Source: PALSA-610 sp038213435 (GTDB lineage: Bacteria > Actinomycetota > Acidimicrobiia > IMCC26256 > PALSA-610). From it: a stretch of 64,000 nt of DNA. The position numbers and the translations under genes are program-made. The stretch covers positions 6,986 to 70,985 of the forward strand of contig JBBQTI010000018.1 of assembly GCA_038213435.1 (NCBI GenBank), written 5' to 3'. The stretch's first letter is position 1; each line of letters starts with the position of its first letter. Positions 25,529-34,528 of the stretch are shown one piece after another. The notes under the pieces are model-generated. The model saw only the letters and a list, made by a program, of their open reading frames with translations. It was not told the origin of the DNA and ran no database searches.

Positions 25529-26272
25529 TCACACTGTCAGTACCTTCACGTCGACCGGCTCATCGCGGCCGCGCACGTCGACGCGCTCGGATCGGGCGCC
25601 GGGATGATCGGCCGCGACGAGGGCGTACAGCTCCGCGGCGAGCACAACGTCCCCAGGCGACGCGTACGACTCCAGGCGGGAGCCGACATTGACCGCGTCA
25701 CCGAGGGCCGTGAAGTCCATCACCGTTCCGGACCCGACGTTGCCCACGAACGCGATGCCCGCGTTGGCGGCCACGCCGACAGGCAGGTCGTTGATCGCGG
25801 CGGCGAGGTCGATCGCGGCGAGGGCGGCCTTGCGGCGATAGTCCGGCCCGGCGACGCCGCTGAAGAAAAGTGCCATCACCTCGTCGCCGATCAGCTTGTC
25901 GACCACGCCGTCGTGATGGATCAGCACGTCGGTCGCGGTCGCGTAGAACCGGTTGAGGCGCCCGGCGAACTCGGTGGCGGTGGATTGCTCGCCCAGCGCC
26001 GTCGAGCCCCGCACGTCGGCGAACACCACGCCGATGTCGATCTCGATGCCTCCGCTCGGCATGTGGTCGAAGCAGTACTGGCACAGGTTGGGGTTCTTGC
26101 GCGACGGCTTGCGCCCGATCAACCCCACGATCTTGCCGCCGATACCGCCGAACGGGTTCTGGCAGAACTTGCAGCGCGGGTCGTGGGGGAGCCGGCGAAA
26201 GATGCGCTGCGCCTTCTTGAGCGGCTCGTAGCCGTCGACGAGCAACGCCTGCCAATCGAGCGTCTTCGCCAT
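25529..26272 (-). CDS. Class III adenylate/guanylate cyclase with N-terminal zinc-binding segment
   Basis: A 247-residue soluble cyclase. Residues 34-70 hold two Cys pairs, CKFC and CQYC, separated by about 30 residues, a probable zinc site. The catalytic domain follows from about residue 75: metal-binding Asp residues in VVFADVRGSTALGE and KLIGDEVMALFF, and the transition-state Asn/Arg in ALGDAVNVGSRLE. The metal and transition-state residues expected of class III cyclases are present, and it should make cAMP (or cGMP). It converges with the RCC1-repeat gene 53 bases away. Confidence 0.88.
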   Translation of the reverse strand: MAKTLDWQALLVDGYEPLKKAQRIFRRLPHDPRCKFCQNPFGGIGGKIVGLIGRKPSRKNPNLCQYCFDHMPSGGIEIDIGVVFADVRGSTALGEQSTATEFAGRLNRFYATATDVLIHHDGVVDKLIGDEVMALFFSGVAGPDYRRKAALAAIDLAAAINDLPVGVAANAGIAFVGNVGSGTVMDFTALGDAVNVGSRLESYASPGDVVLAAELYALVAADHPGARSERVDVRGRDEPVDVKVLTV

Positions 26273-26320
26273 GCCGCCATCATCGTCGCGATGGCCGACT
26301 CCCGCACGCGACAGGAGAGC

Positions 26321-27159
26321 TCAGCCCGCGAGGCCTCTCAGCGCATCGGCAATGGGTTCGAGCACGCTCGCGGTGTGTGGGGTCGGGAGATACACGATGC
26401 CGATGTCGGCGCCGGCTTGTGCGAACGAGCCCGCGGTATCGGCGATGGCCTGAGGGCCTTGCGACGGGTCGTATCGCAGATTGACGGAACAATCGATCGA
26501 CGATGCATCTCGGCCGACCTCCGCGCAGCGCTTCTCGAGCGTGGTCTTGATCGCGGGCCAGTGGTCGATGCCGGCCGTGGAGTTCCAGTGCTGGGCGAAA
26601 CGTGCGACAGTGCGCAGGGTGCGAGTCGGTCCGTTCCCGCCGATCGCGATCGGAGGGTGCGGCTGCTGGATCGGCTTCGGTTCGCAGCGAGCGTCCCGAA
26701 GTTGCACGTATTTCGCGTCGAGGGTGCTCTTCTCCTGCGAAAGCAACAGCACGATCGCCTCAACTCCTTCGTCGAAGCGATCGAAGCGCTCCTTCAGCGG
26801 CGGCAGGGGGATGCCGTAGGCATCGCACTCCTGCTGGTTCCAGCCGGCGCCGAGACCGACATCGAGCCTGCCTCCCGAGATGATGTCGACGGTCGCGGCC
26901 ATGTTCGCAAGCACGCCGGATGGCGATAGATCATCCCGGTCACCTGGCAGCCGATCCGAATGCGCCGTGTGGCGTGCGCCATCGCGGCGAGCATCGTCCA
27001 GGCTTCCAGGCACGGCCCGTCGGAGTCGGAGAAGATCGGATAGTAGTGATCGAAGTTCCACGCCGACTCGAACACCTCGATGTCGTCGGCGGCCCGCCAC
27101 ACGTCGAGCATGGCCCCCCAACTGGTGTGTTGCGGGGCGGTCTTGATCCCGAAGCGCAT
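26321..27159 (-). pseudogene. LLM-class F420-dependent oxidoreductase, broken by a frameshift
   Basis: The N-terminal part (from the ATG at 27159, MRFGIKTAPQHTSWGAMLDV to TGMIYRHPA) and the C-terminal part (LANMAATVDIISGGRLDVGL to the stop at 26321) are in different frames. Together they give a normal enzyme of about 280 residues. The junction lies near 26915, where the expected Val-Leu after HPA needs one extra G. The coding signal is otherwise well kept on both sides. This is either a recent inactivating deletion or a sequencing/assembly error. Confidence 0.8.
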
Positions 27160-27257
27160 GCCCGCACGTTATGTCAGCGGTCTGGTGCGCCGATGCGGCG
27201 CGTCAGGCTGGCGAGCACTGCTTTGCACAGCCGGCTGTACGTGCTTACGCTCGCTCC

Positions 27258-28271
27258 GTGACGAGGCGGCAGGGAGGAACTTGGCGGCGACGAATTGTCG
27301 GTTTCGTCCTTGCCGTGCCTTTCGCGATCTTGGGGATCGTCGTCGTGTACGCGATCGCGAGCTTTGCCGACGGCTCTCTGGCGGATGTGTCCGGACCCGT
27401 CGAGGCCGCGATCGTGGCCGGCGTGGCGGCGGTCCTGCTCCTCTGCCACTGGTTGCTCTCGCGCGAAGGGTCGGCATCGCCGGGTGCGGTAACTGAAGGG
27501 ACATTGTCGGGCGAGGCCCGGGCCGCGGAGTGGCCTCCCGGGAAGTTCGCGCCGACCACCACTCCGACGGGGGCATCGACGATGCCGACCGTGGCGCGGG
27601 CGTGGGGCGCGCCGGCCTCGCCGACCACCACGCCGACGGGTGCCTCGGCCCTGCCGACGCCGGCGCGAGCGTGGGGCGCGTCAACCGCCGTGCCGAGCGC
27701 GCCGACCGCCACGGCCCCCGCGCCTGCCGCGGCTGCCGTCGGTCGCCACCCGCCGCCGGACGCACGCGCTCGTGGTACGCGTGAGCTCCGCACGCGAGAT
27801 ACGACGTTCGCGTTCCAAGGTCACGGGGAGCCGTCCGCGCTCGCCGAATACCTCGACGGGCGGACCGAGTTGGTGAACCTCATTGCGAGGAGCGAGGCGC
27901 GGCTGCCCGCCGACCCCGAACCGAGCACCCGACGCGATGCAACCCCGGCGCCCGGAGCGGATGACGACCAATCGCTCGCGCAGAGCAACAAGATGCTTAC
28001 CCAAGCTGTCGAACACGTCGCGCGCGCGTGCGAGTTGATCGCGCATGCGTTCGAGCTCTTTGCAGATCGGGTCGAGTCCGACCGGCTGGAGCGGCGGACG
28101 CTCGCGGATGCCGTGATGATGTTGGCGCAACAGGCGGCGCCGGCGGCGTCGACACCTCGGCTTGTGCACACTGGTCCAACCCGAGCGCGCGTGCTCGGCG
28201 AAGCCGACATCGCGCTGACCGATCCTCAGCCCGGCGCGGGGGACCTGGGCGTCACCACCCGATCGTCATAG
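27258..28271 (+). CDS. Hypothetical membrane protein with Pro/Ala/Thr linker
   Basis: A 337-residue protein of unknown function. Two hydrophobic helices lie at about residues 13-33 and 44-66. A low-complexity linker follows (about 70-165) with a repeated phrase: TPTGASTMPTVARAWGAPAS and TPTGASALPTPARAWGAS. The C-terminal half is hydrophilic with a predicted amphipathic helix (about 245-300) containing many Ala/Glu/Leu residues. The start is the GTG at 27258, the first start codon directly before the basic segment and first helix. No domain is recognised. Confidence 0.6.
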   Translation: MTRRQGGTWRRRIVGFVLAVPFAILGIVVVYAIASFADGSLADVSGPVEAAIVAGVAAVLLLCHWLLSREGSASPGAVTEGTLSGEARAAEWPPGKFAPTTTPTGASTMPTVARAWGAPASPTTTPTGASALPTPARAWGASTAVPSAPTATAPAPAAAAVGRHPPPDARARGTRELRTRDTTFAFQGHGEPSALAEYLDGRTELVNLIARSEARLPADPEPSTRRDATPAPGADDDQSLAQSNKMLTQAVEHVARACELIAHAFELFADRVESDRLERRTLADAVMMLAQQAAPAASTPRLVHTGPTRARVLGEADIALTDPQPGAGDLGVTTRSS

Positions 28272-28283
28272 AGACTGGTCGGG

Positions 28284-28454
28284 TTACGGGGTCGGCGTCG
28301 CACCCTCACGGCACCGGTGCACGGACTTCCCGTCGATGGTGATGCCACAGTGCTTGCCACCGGGGGCCGGTGTCGGAACGACACTGTGCGGTCCGGATGG
28401 GACCTTGAGCTTGTCACCGCAGTTCGGACAAGTGAGCACGTACACGCGCCGCAC
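28284..28454 (-). CDS. Small zinc-ribbon protein, 56 residues
   Basis: This short frame begins VRRVYVLTCPNCGDKLKVPS and later has HCGITIDGKSVHRC. The CxxC knuckle followed by a second Cys/His-rich segment looks like a small zinc ribbon. It starts with GTG 16 bases after the aldehyde dehydrogenase stop on the same strand. The Shine-Dalgarno is weak, so the start is uncertain. Function is unknown. Confidence 0.5.
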   Translation of the reverse strand: MRRVYVLTCPNCGDKLKVPSGPHSVVPTPAPGGKHCGITIDGKSVHRCREGATPTP

Positions 28455-28469
28455 GGTATCAACAAGGAG

Positions 28470-29951
28470 CTATCCGATGTAGAGGTGCTTGATCTCCTGA
28501 TACTCGCGGAAGCCGTGATATCCCATCTCCCGGCCGACGCCGCTCTGCTTGTAGCCACCGAACGGCGCGGACCCGCTCGGCGCGGCGGTGTTCACCCACA
28601 CCGTCCCCGAGCGAATGCGTTGCGCGACCTCGGTGGCGCGGTTGGTCTCGCCGAACACCATCCCCGCGAGCCCGAAGATGGAGTCGTTGGCGATTCTCAC
28701 CGCGTCGTCGACGTCGTCATAGCCGATCACTGACGCCACGGGCCCGAAGATCTCGTCCTGGGCAGCCGGGTTCGAGTTGTCCGGCACGTCGAGGAGGGTC
28801 GGCTCGAAGAAGTGGCCCTTGTCGAGATGAGCGGGCCGCTGTCCGCCGGTCACCACCGTCGCGCCCTCCTTCACGGCCGCGGCGACGTAATGCTCCGATT
28901 TGGCAACCTGAGCCTCCGTGATCAGCGGCCCCATCGCGATGCTGGGGTCGCTGGGATCGCCGATCGGGAGTTGCCGCGCGAACTCCGCGGCGCGCTCCAT
29001 GATCTCGGCCTTGCGTTCGTGCGGCACGAGGATCCTCGTCGCGAGCGCGCAGCCCTGACCCTGGTGGGCCATGAAGACGCCGAGGCACATCTGCCATGCG
29101 TTCTCGGCGGCTTCGGGCAAGTAGATCGCGGCGGACTTTCCGCCGAGCTCGAGATGCACCTTCTTCACCGTCGACGCCGCTTGCGCCATGATCTCGCGGC
29201 CGACTTGCGTCGAGCCGGTGAACGTCACCATGTCGACCGCCGGATGACTCGTGATGAGCTTGCCGCCGCCGATCTGTTGATCGATGACGATGTTCAACAC
29301 CCCGGCGGGGAGGCCGGCCGCGTCGGCCGCCTCGCCGAACAACATCGCCGACAGGGGAGTGAGGGGGCTGGGTCGCAGCACCACCGAACAACCGGCCATG
29401 AGCGCCGGCAACGTCTTCCACACGTTCAGATAGAACGGAAAGTTGTACGCGGAGATCGCGCTCACGACACCGACCGGCTCGTAGACGTTCATGCTCACCG
29501 CCACCCGCCCGGAGGGTGTGTGACCGATCGGCGGGAGCGGGTTGTATTCCTGCTGCGCAAGCTGCAAATAGAGGTCGGGGATGAGCTGCGCATGATCGAG
29601 CGCGGCCCCGACTTGAATCGTCGTCGCGTTCTCGCGCGGCGCGCCGGCTTCGGCAATCACGGTCGAGACGAGCAGGTCGCGACGCTCGGTCAGGTACTCG
29701 GCCATGCGCCGGACGACCGCCGCTCGCTGCGACGCGGGAACGTTCGCCCACGCGCCATCGTCGAAGGTACGCCGCGCGGCGGCGATTGCCTGCTCGATCT
29801 GGTCAAGCGACGCCGACTCGGCTTCGGCGATGATCGCCTCCGTCGCCGGGTTCTCCACGGCAAGCGTGGGTCCGTCTCCGGCGACGTATTTCCCGTCGAT
29901 GAACGGTTGACGCGCCTCGACTATCGCTCCCACTGCCGCCTCCAGAGTCAT
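28470..29951 (-). CDS. NAD(P)-dependent aldehyde dehydrogenase
   Basis: A 493-residue aldehyde dehydrogenase. The cofactor-binding region has VTFTGSTQVGREIM, the general base Glu is in HLELGGKSAAIYL, and the nucleophilic Cys is in GQGCALATRILV. The C terminus has the usual FGGYKQSGVGREMGYHGFRE. It oxidises an aldehyde to an acid; the substrate is unknown. The ATG at 29951 overlaps the stop of a 61-residue upstream frame. Confidence 0.93.
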   Translation of the reverse strand: MTLEAAVGAIVEARQPFIDGKYVAGDGPTLAVENPATEAIIAEAESASLDQIEQAIAAARRTFDDGAWANVPASQRAAVVRRMAEYLTERRDLLVSTVIAEAGAPRENATTIQVGAALDHAQLIPDLYLQLAQQEYNPLPPIGHTPSGRVAVSMNVYEPVGVVSAISAYNFPFYLNVWKTLPALMAGCSVVLRPSPLTPLSAMLFGEAADAAGLPAGVLNIVIDQQIGGGKLITSHPAVDMVTFTGSTQVGREIMAQAASTVKKVHLELGGKSAAIYLPEAAENAWQMCLGVFMAHQGQGCALATRILVPHERKAEIMERAAEFARQLPIGDPSDPSIAMGPLITEAQVAKSEHYVAAAVKEGATVVTGGQRPAHLDKGHFFEPTLLDVPDNSNPAAQDEIFGPVASVIGYDDVDDAVRIANDSIFGLAGMVFGETNRATEVAQRIRSGTVWVNTAAPSGSAPFGGYKQSGVGREMGYHGFREYQEIKHLYIG

Positions 29952-30133
29952 GTCGTCCCGTCGACCGTAGCTGACGGAGGATCAGCACCAGGATCGTGAG
30001 GCGTCGTGCACGCATGTATGACGAGCGTGTCGTTGGCGAGCAGTTTCGTTTGGGTCACTTGGTCGATGTCTTTCTGCACGACGGTGATCGTGTAGTTGGA
30101 CGGATGTTCGACGCGCGTCCGCACGTCGGGCAC
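29948..30133 (-). CDS. Small ORF, 61 residues; possible sortase C-terminal fragment
   Basis: The frame reads YTITVVQKDIDQVTQTKLL and ends its core with DTLVIHACTT. A strand, a spacer and then a Leu/Val strand ending in Cys is the pattern of the last two strands of class D/E sortases, where the Cys is catalytic. The preceding sortase domain is absent. Its stop overlaps the aldehyde dehydrogenase ATG, which could also mean a genuine short upstream gene. Identity is uncertain. Confidence 0.35.
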   Translation of the reverse strand: MPDVRTRVEHPSNYTITVVQKDIDQVTQTKLLANDTLVIHACTTPHDPGADPPSATVDGTT

Positions 30134-30195
30134 AAGGTGCTCGCCACGATCAGATCCTGGTCACGGTCGCGCCGAGCGTCAACTCGTCCCGCGCC

Positions 30196-31538
30196 TCAGA
30201 GGGTCACCAGCAGCGCGATCGCTGCTGCAGTCATGACGGCGACCGTCAGCCATCCGAGCGAGGACGCGACGCGGCCGTTGGTGTAGTCGCCCATGAGTTC
30301 ACGATTGTCGGCAATGAGCATGACGACGACCAGGAACGGCCCTGCGGCGAGCCCGTTGACGAGCGCGACGATGACGAGCAGCGCGATCGGGTTCACGCCG
30401 ATGAGGCTGAGTGCGGCGCCGCCGAGGGTGCCCGCGGCCACGAGGACGTAAAAGAGTGGAGCCTGGCGAGGCTTGCTTGAGAATCCCCAGCGACTTCCGA
30501 CGAGACCGGAGATGCCGGCCGCGCCGGACCCGGCGAGAACCGGGACGGCGAGGAATCCTGCGCCGATGAAGCCGATCGCGAACAGCACAGTCGACGCGCT
30601 GCCCGCGACGGGACGCAGCGCGGCTGCGGCTTGGGCGGCGCTGTCGACGTTCGTGGATCCGTTCCCGCCGAGCGTCGACGCCGTGGCGACGATGATCGCG
30701 AACATCACCAGATTCGAAAAGCTCATGCCGACGCCGACATCGAGTCGGTTGGTCCGCTGCTTGAGTCTCGCTTCGGATTTCGACCGCTCGGGGAGCGGCA
30801 CCGGCCGGTTACCGCCCTCGGGCTCCGCGCGTAGCTCCTCGATGCGGTGGGCGCTCTGCCAGAAGAACAGGTACGGGCTGATCGTCGTCCCCAGGACCGC
30901 GATCAGGAGCGCGATGTAGTCGTTCGAGAACGTCGGATGAGGCACGATCGCGTTCAGCGCGACCTGACCCCAATCGACATGGGCAAAGAACACAACCGCG
31001 ACATAGGCCAGCAACGCGGAGCACAGGATCTTGAATACGCGCGCGATCGTGTCGAACGACCCCGTGAGAACCAGCACCGTGATCGTTGCTCCGGCGAGCA
31101 GCGCCCAAAGCGTCTGCGGGCCGGCATGCAGCAGGTGTACGCCTGCACCAACGGCAACGAGATCGGCAGCAATGTTCAAGCCGTTCGCGAGGAGCAACGC
31201 GCAGAGCAGGATGCCCACCGTCGCGCGCCCGAAGCGTTCCGTGCGAGCGCTCCTAAACTCTGGCCGGTGGCCAGCGCGGTTCGATCACAGATCTCCTGCA
31301 CACCGGTCATGAGTGGAAAGGTGATCAGCGCCGTCCAGAGCAGCCCGAACTTGAACTGCGCACCCGCTTGCGCATAGGTCGCGACACCCGACGGATCGTC
31401 GTCCGATGCTCCGGTGATGAGGCCCGGACCGAGCGCACGCAAGTAGGGGCGCCATTTGGTCGGCTGCTCACGAGACGCGTGGCGCGCTAACTGATTCCGT
31501 CCGGATGCTCCATGTGAGGATGCGATCCCCAGCTCCAT
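30196..31538 (-). pseudogene. NRAMP-family metal transporter, broken by a frameshift
   Basis: Two frames together encode an NRAMP-type divalent-metal transporter. The first part, from the ATG at 31538, contains GPGLITGASDDDPSGVATYA (TM1 with the D-P-S/G metal motif) and LLWTALITFPLMTGVQEICD. The second part from about 31235 down to 30196 contains GILLCALLLANGLNIAADL and the later helices. The change of frame occurs near 31235, where one base seems to be missing. As read, the protein stops after the second helix region. It may be a sequencing error or recent inactivation. An alternative start is the ATG at 31592. Confidence 0.8.
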
Positions 31539-31614
31539 CGGTTCTCCCGGACGAACCGGGTCCGTACGCGGCGCGCGAGAGATGCGTGGCATCGCCGGCG
31601 CGCCGCCTACGTGG

Positions 31615-31683
31615 TCAACGCAAGACGCCAATGAGCAACAAGACGAGAAGGATGACCAAAACGGCACCTAGACCGATGTACAT
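31615..31683 (-). CDS. 22-residue hydrophobic membrane peptide
   Basis: The peptide is MYIGLGAVLVILLVLLLIGV plus Leu-Arg. It is almost one single transmembrane helix with a basic end. A strong Shine-Dalgarno, AAAGGAG, lies eight bases before the ATG. The size and sequence style resemble short hydrophobic proteins (DUF3309-like) of soil bacteria. Too short for normal gene calling. Confidence 0.55.
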   Translation of the reverse strand: MYIGLGAVLVILLVLLLIGVLR

Positions 31684-31964
31684 GGCTTAGCTCCTTTCCT
31701 GGCTTGTGAATGCGCAAATACCACCAAAGCGCCCGCTTAGCATGGTGGCTCCGTTGTGGGGTGACGCGTTTGTTCCCCTCAAATTGCTGCACGAATCCTG
31801 TTTTGTCTGCGCCTTGTGTATGCCGACCGTCGTCCGCTTCAACGGGTTTTGAACGCCCTGTCTTCGGGAAGCGGTGGGAGCAGTAAAGCAATTGACGGAG
31901 GCCCGGGAGCCGACAATTAGCGCGCTCAATCAACGGGCAAAATGATCAGCGAACCGATAACCAA

Positions 31965-32177
31965 CTACGGAATGCGCCCTTCGCCTTTTTGGCGGGCGCC
32001 ACGCTCCAAGGCTTCCTTGTATGAGCGCGCCGCCTCATCGTCGGCGCCGTCTGCGCGCTCGGCGGCCTCTTCTTCATCCGGTGTCGGAAGACGGTCGGCC
32101 TCTGATTCCGCCAGCGCGTCAACGGCTTCCGCGTCGCGCGTTTCGCCGCTCGGTCGGGTTCTCTCGTCTCCAGCCAT
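31965..32177 (-). CDS. Small acidic hydrophilic protein, 70 residues
   Basis: A very charged protein with a Glu/Asp/Ala-rich N terminus and the C-terminal phrase YKEALERGARQKGEGRIP, a tail I recognise from small conserved actinobacterial proteins of unknown function. It is probably cytoplasmic and natively unfolded. It may be a stress protein; GGGTAC lies 35 bases before the ATG, resembling a SigB/SigF -10 element, but no good -35 is visible. Confidence 0.6.
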   Translation of the reverse strand: MAGDERTRPSGETRDAEAVDALAESEADRLPTPDEEEAAERADGADDEAARSYKEALERGARQKGEGRIP

Positions 32178-32309
32178 TGCATCGCCTTTCGTCGAGGATG
32201 TCCAGACTGCTGTACCCAGTTGTCAACCGTCGCAATGCTTCGGCCGTGTCAGCGAGATCGATGAGCAATCGGAGAGTGCCCGATTTCCTTCTCCGAGATT
32301 GTCTCGACG

Positions 32310-32750
32310 CTACGCGCCGGACGACAATCGGTGAAGGGAGCTCGTACGCGGTCGACTCGAGTGGGACGAACGACTTGTCGCCGAATCGACATCGTCGCCC
32401 GGCGGTACGGTCGTTTGCGGCTCGCGGATGACGAACAGTGCGTTCAAGTCGTTGATGTCGAGCATCCGCGTCAGGATGGTCGGTGCAAGCACCTCGACTT
32501 GGCCCCCGACGGCGCTCACGCGTGTGGCGAGCTCCGCCATGGCGCGCAGACCGCCGACACTGCAGAATCTGAGCTGAGAGAGATCTATCGTGACGAAGTG
32601 CGTCCCACGGTTTGCGAGCGCGCTGAGAGCCCCCGCGAACGCCGGGACGCTGAGCGCATCGAGCTCGCCGTGTACCGAGACGATCGTGCTGCCGACGTCG
32701 TAGTCGAAGTCCATGCCGAACTGCGCGCAAGAACTCTTCGGCCGCATCAT
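32310..32750 (-). CDS. STAS-domain anti-sigma factor antagonist
   Basis: A STAS domain protein of up to 146 residues. The core is TIVSVHGELDALSVPAFAGA, then VTIDLSQLRFCSVGGLRAM; the Ser in the FCSVGG loop is the position that anti-sigma kinases phosphorylate in SpoIIAA/RsbV. A hydrophilic C-terminal tail of about 40 residues follows. Two starts fit: MMRPKSS at 32750 and MDFDYDV at 32714. A SigB/SigF-like promoter just upstream would put the mRNA start near 32756, so the second start has a normal leader length. It faces the SpoIIE phosphatase gene. Confidence 0.85.
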   Translation of the reverse strand: MMRPKSSCAQFGMDFDYDVGSTIVSVHGELDALSVPAFAGALSALANRGTHFVTIDLSQLRFCSVGGLRAMAELATRVSAVGGQVEVLAPTILTRMLDINDLNALFVIREPQTTVPPGDDVDSATSRSSHSSRPRTSSLHRLSSGA

Positions 32751-32762
32751 GCACGTTCGCCG

Positions 32763-32788
32763 TACCCGCCGGTGGTCGTCGACAAAAC
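32763..32788 (-). promoter_or_regulatory. SigB/SigF-type promoter for the STAS gene
   Basis: On the minus strand GTTT (32788-32785) and GGGTA (32767-32763) are separated by 17 bases. This matches the GTTT-N15-17-GGGTA pattern of actinobacterial SigF/SigB promoters. It lies directly before a STAS antagonist gene of a partner-switching module, where such autoregulation is common. Confidence 0.5.
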
Positions 32789-32959
32789 GTCGATCTCGCG
32801 TGGCATGCGTCAGCTGCAGGGTCATCACTCGAACGGGTGAGACGGGGCGCGTTTCGGACAAGGGTCCGGTTAACCTCCGTTGCACGTGGCGACCGACGAG
32901 GGGAACGGAGCCGTGGTCGAAGCCGATGTCGGTGCCGGGTCTCACGCGGAGTGGTGGTA

Positions 32960-34528
32960 GTGCGGCGAAGCGTGCTGAGCCGGGCCGCGATCTACGTGTT
33001 CGCCGTGGCTGTCGCCGTGACACTGACCCTTTCGTTGATGGCACGGGCGCTGCACGACAGCAACGAGACGCGGTTGCTTCGCCAACAGGTCAGCGCGGCC
33101 GCCGCAGTGGTCAGCGCCGCAATCCCGAACATCCAGACCCCACTCTCGTCGGGCGCGGTTCTCGCCGAGGCGACGAACTCCGACCGCAGCGCCTTCACGA
33201 AATTGATGACCCCGCTCGCCGCCGGCCGTCCGTTCGTCTCCGCGTCGATTTGGCCCGCGCATGCCCGCGACCCACGTCCTCTGGTCGTGGTCGGATCCGC
33301 GCCGGAGCTGGCCGGTCGACCACAAGCGGAGAGAGCGAACTTCCTCGCACAGACGACCGGCAAGAAGGTCGTGTCGGTGCTGGACCTTCTCGGACGATCG
33401 CCGCGTCGACTCGGATATGCGTTCGCCGCCGGGCCGACCGCGAGGTTCGTCGTGTATGCCGAGGCCGCACTTCCGGAAAACCGCCGAGCCGCTGTCGACT
33501 CCAACTCGGCCTTCGCCGATCTCGATTACGCGATGTACCTGGGCTCGACCGCCAACGTCGATCATCTGCTGGCCGCGAGTGCGGCCAAACCACAATTGAC
33601 CGGCCGAACCGCGGAGGACAGCGTCCCGTTCGGTGATGCGACGCTTCATCTCGTGATGACGCCCCGCCGAGAGCTCGGCGGCGATCTCTTGGTGCGTCTG
33701 CCGTGGCTCATCGGCGGTGTCGGAACTGCGATCGGGTTGGCCGCAGCCCTAATGACGGAGCGGCTGGTTCGTCGCCGCGCGCACGCTGAAGAGCTCGCGC
33801 AGCAGAACGCCCGGTTGTTCAGCGAACAGCGGAGCGTCGCGCAGACACTGCAGCACAGCCTGCTTCCGGAAGAGAGGCCCGAATTCCCAGGGTTGGATCT
33901 CGCGGTTCGATATGTGCCGGGTGTCGACGGTGTCGACATCGGGGGCGACTGGTACGACGTGATCGGCGTCGGCGACGGCAAGGTCATCATCGTCGTCGGC
34001 GACGTCTCCGGTCGTGGCCTTCGTGCCGCGACCGCGATGGCGTCGTTGCGTTACGCGATCCGTGCGTACGTGGCCCAAGGAGATCCGCCGGAAACCGTGC
34101 TCTTGAAGCTCACGAAGTTGATCAATGTCGTCCGCGACGGTCACTTTGCGACGGTGTTGTGCGGACTGGTCGACGTGGCCGAACACAGTGTGCTCTTCGC
34201 AAACGCGGGTCATCCCAACCCGCTGCTGATCGACGGGGCGAATGCCGAGTTCGTTTTGACGAAGGTAGGACCTCCGGTCGGAGTGGAAGCCGCCACCTCG
34301 TACGCGGCGGTCAGCGTGAAGGTGCCGGCGAGCGGGACACTGCTGGCATACACCGACGGGCTGTTCGAGCGGCGAGGCGAAAGCCCGGACGTGGGTTTGG
34401 CGCGCCTGCGCGGTGCAGCGATCGGCTATGACACGCTCGACCAACTGCTCGATGGCATGCTGCGCGCGCTCACGCCGGACGGGTGCGACGACGACACGGC
34501 GATCTTGGCAGTCAAATGGCGCACGTAG
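32960..34528 (+). CDS. Membrane-bound PP2C-type phosphatase (SpoIIE/RsbU-like)
   Basis: A 522-residue protein. A transmembrane helix near the N terminus (about 10-30) leads to an external sensor region (about 35-245), a second helix (about 250-270) and a short coiled-coil linker (QQNARLFSEQRSVAQTLQHS). The C-terminal phosphatase domain begins LLPEERPEFPGLDLAVRY and has the metal-binding GGDWYDV, VGDVSGRGLRAA, AGHPNPLL and a final DDDTAILAV. It should dephosphorylate STAS antagonists in response to an external signal. The GTG at 32960 was chosen because GCGGAG is eight bases before it. It overlaps the next STAS gene. Confidence 0.9.
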   Translation: MRRSVLSRAAIYVFAVAVAVTLTLSLMARALHDSNETRLLRQQVSAAAAVVSAAIPNIQTPLSSGAVLAEATNSDRSAFTKLMTPLAAGRPFVSASIWPAHARDPRPLVVVGSAPELAGRPQAERANFLAQTTGKKVVSVLDLLGRSPRRLGYAFAAGPTARFVVYAEAALPENRRAAVDSNSAFADLDYAMYLGSTANVDHLLAASAAKPQLTGRTAEDSVPFGDATLHLVMTPRRELGGDLLVRLPWLIGGVGTAIGLAAALMTERLVRRRAHAEELAQQNARLFSEQRSVAQTLQHSLLPEERPEFPGLDLAVRYVPGVDGVDIGGDWYDVIGVGDGKVIIVVGDVSGRGLRAATAMASLRYAIRAYVAQGDPPETVLLKLTKLINVVRDGHFATVLCGLVDVAEHSVLFANAGHPNPLLIDGANAEFVLTKVGPPVGVEAATSYAAVSVKVPASGTLLAYTDGLFERRGESPDVGLARLRGAAIGYDTLDQLLDGMLRALTPDGCDDDTAILAVKWRT

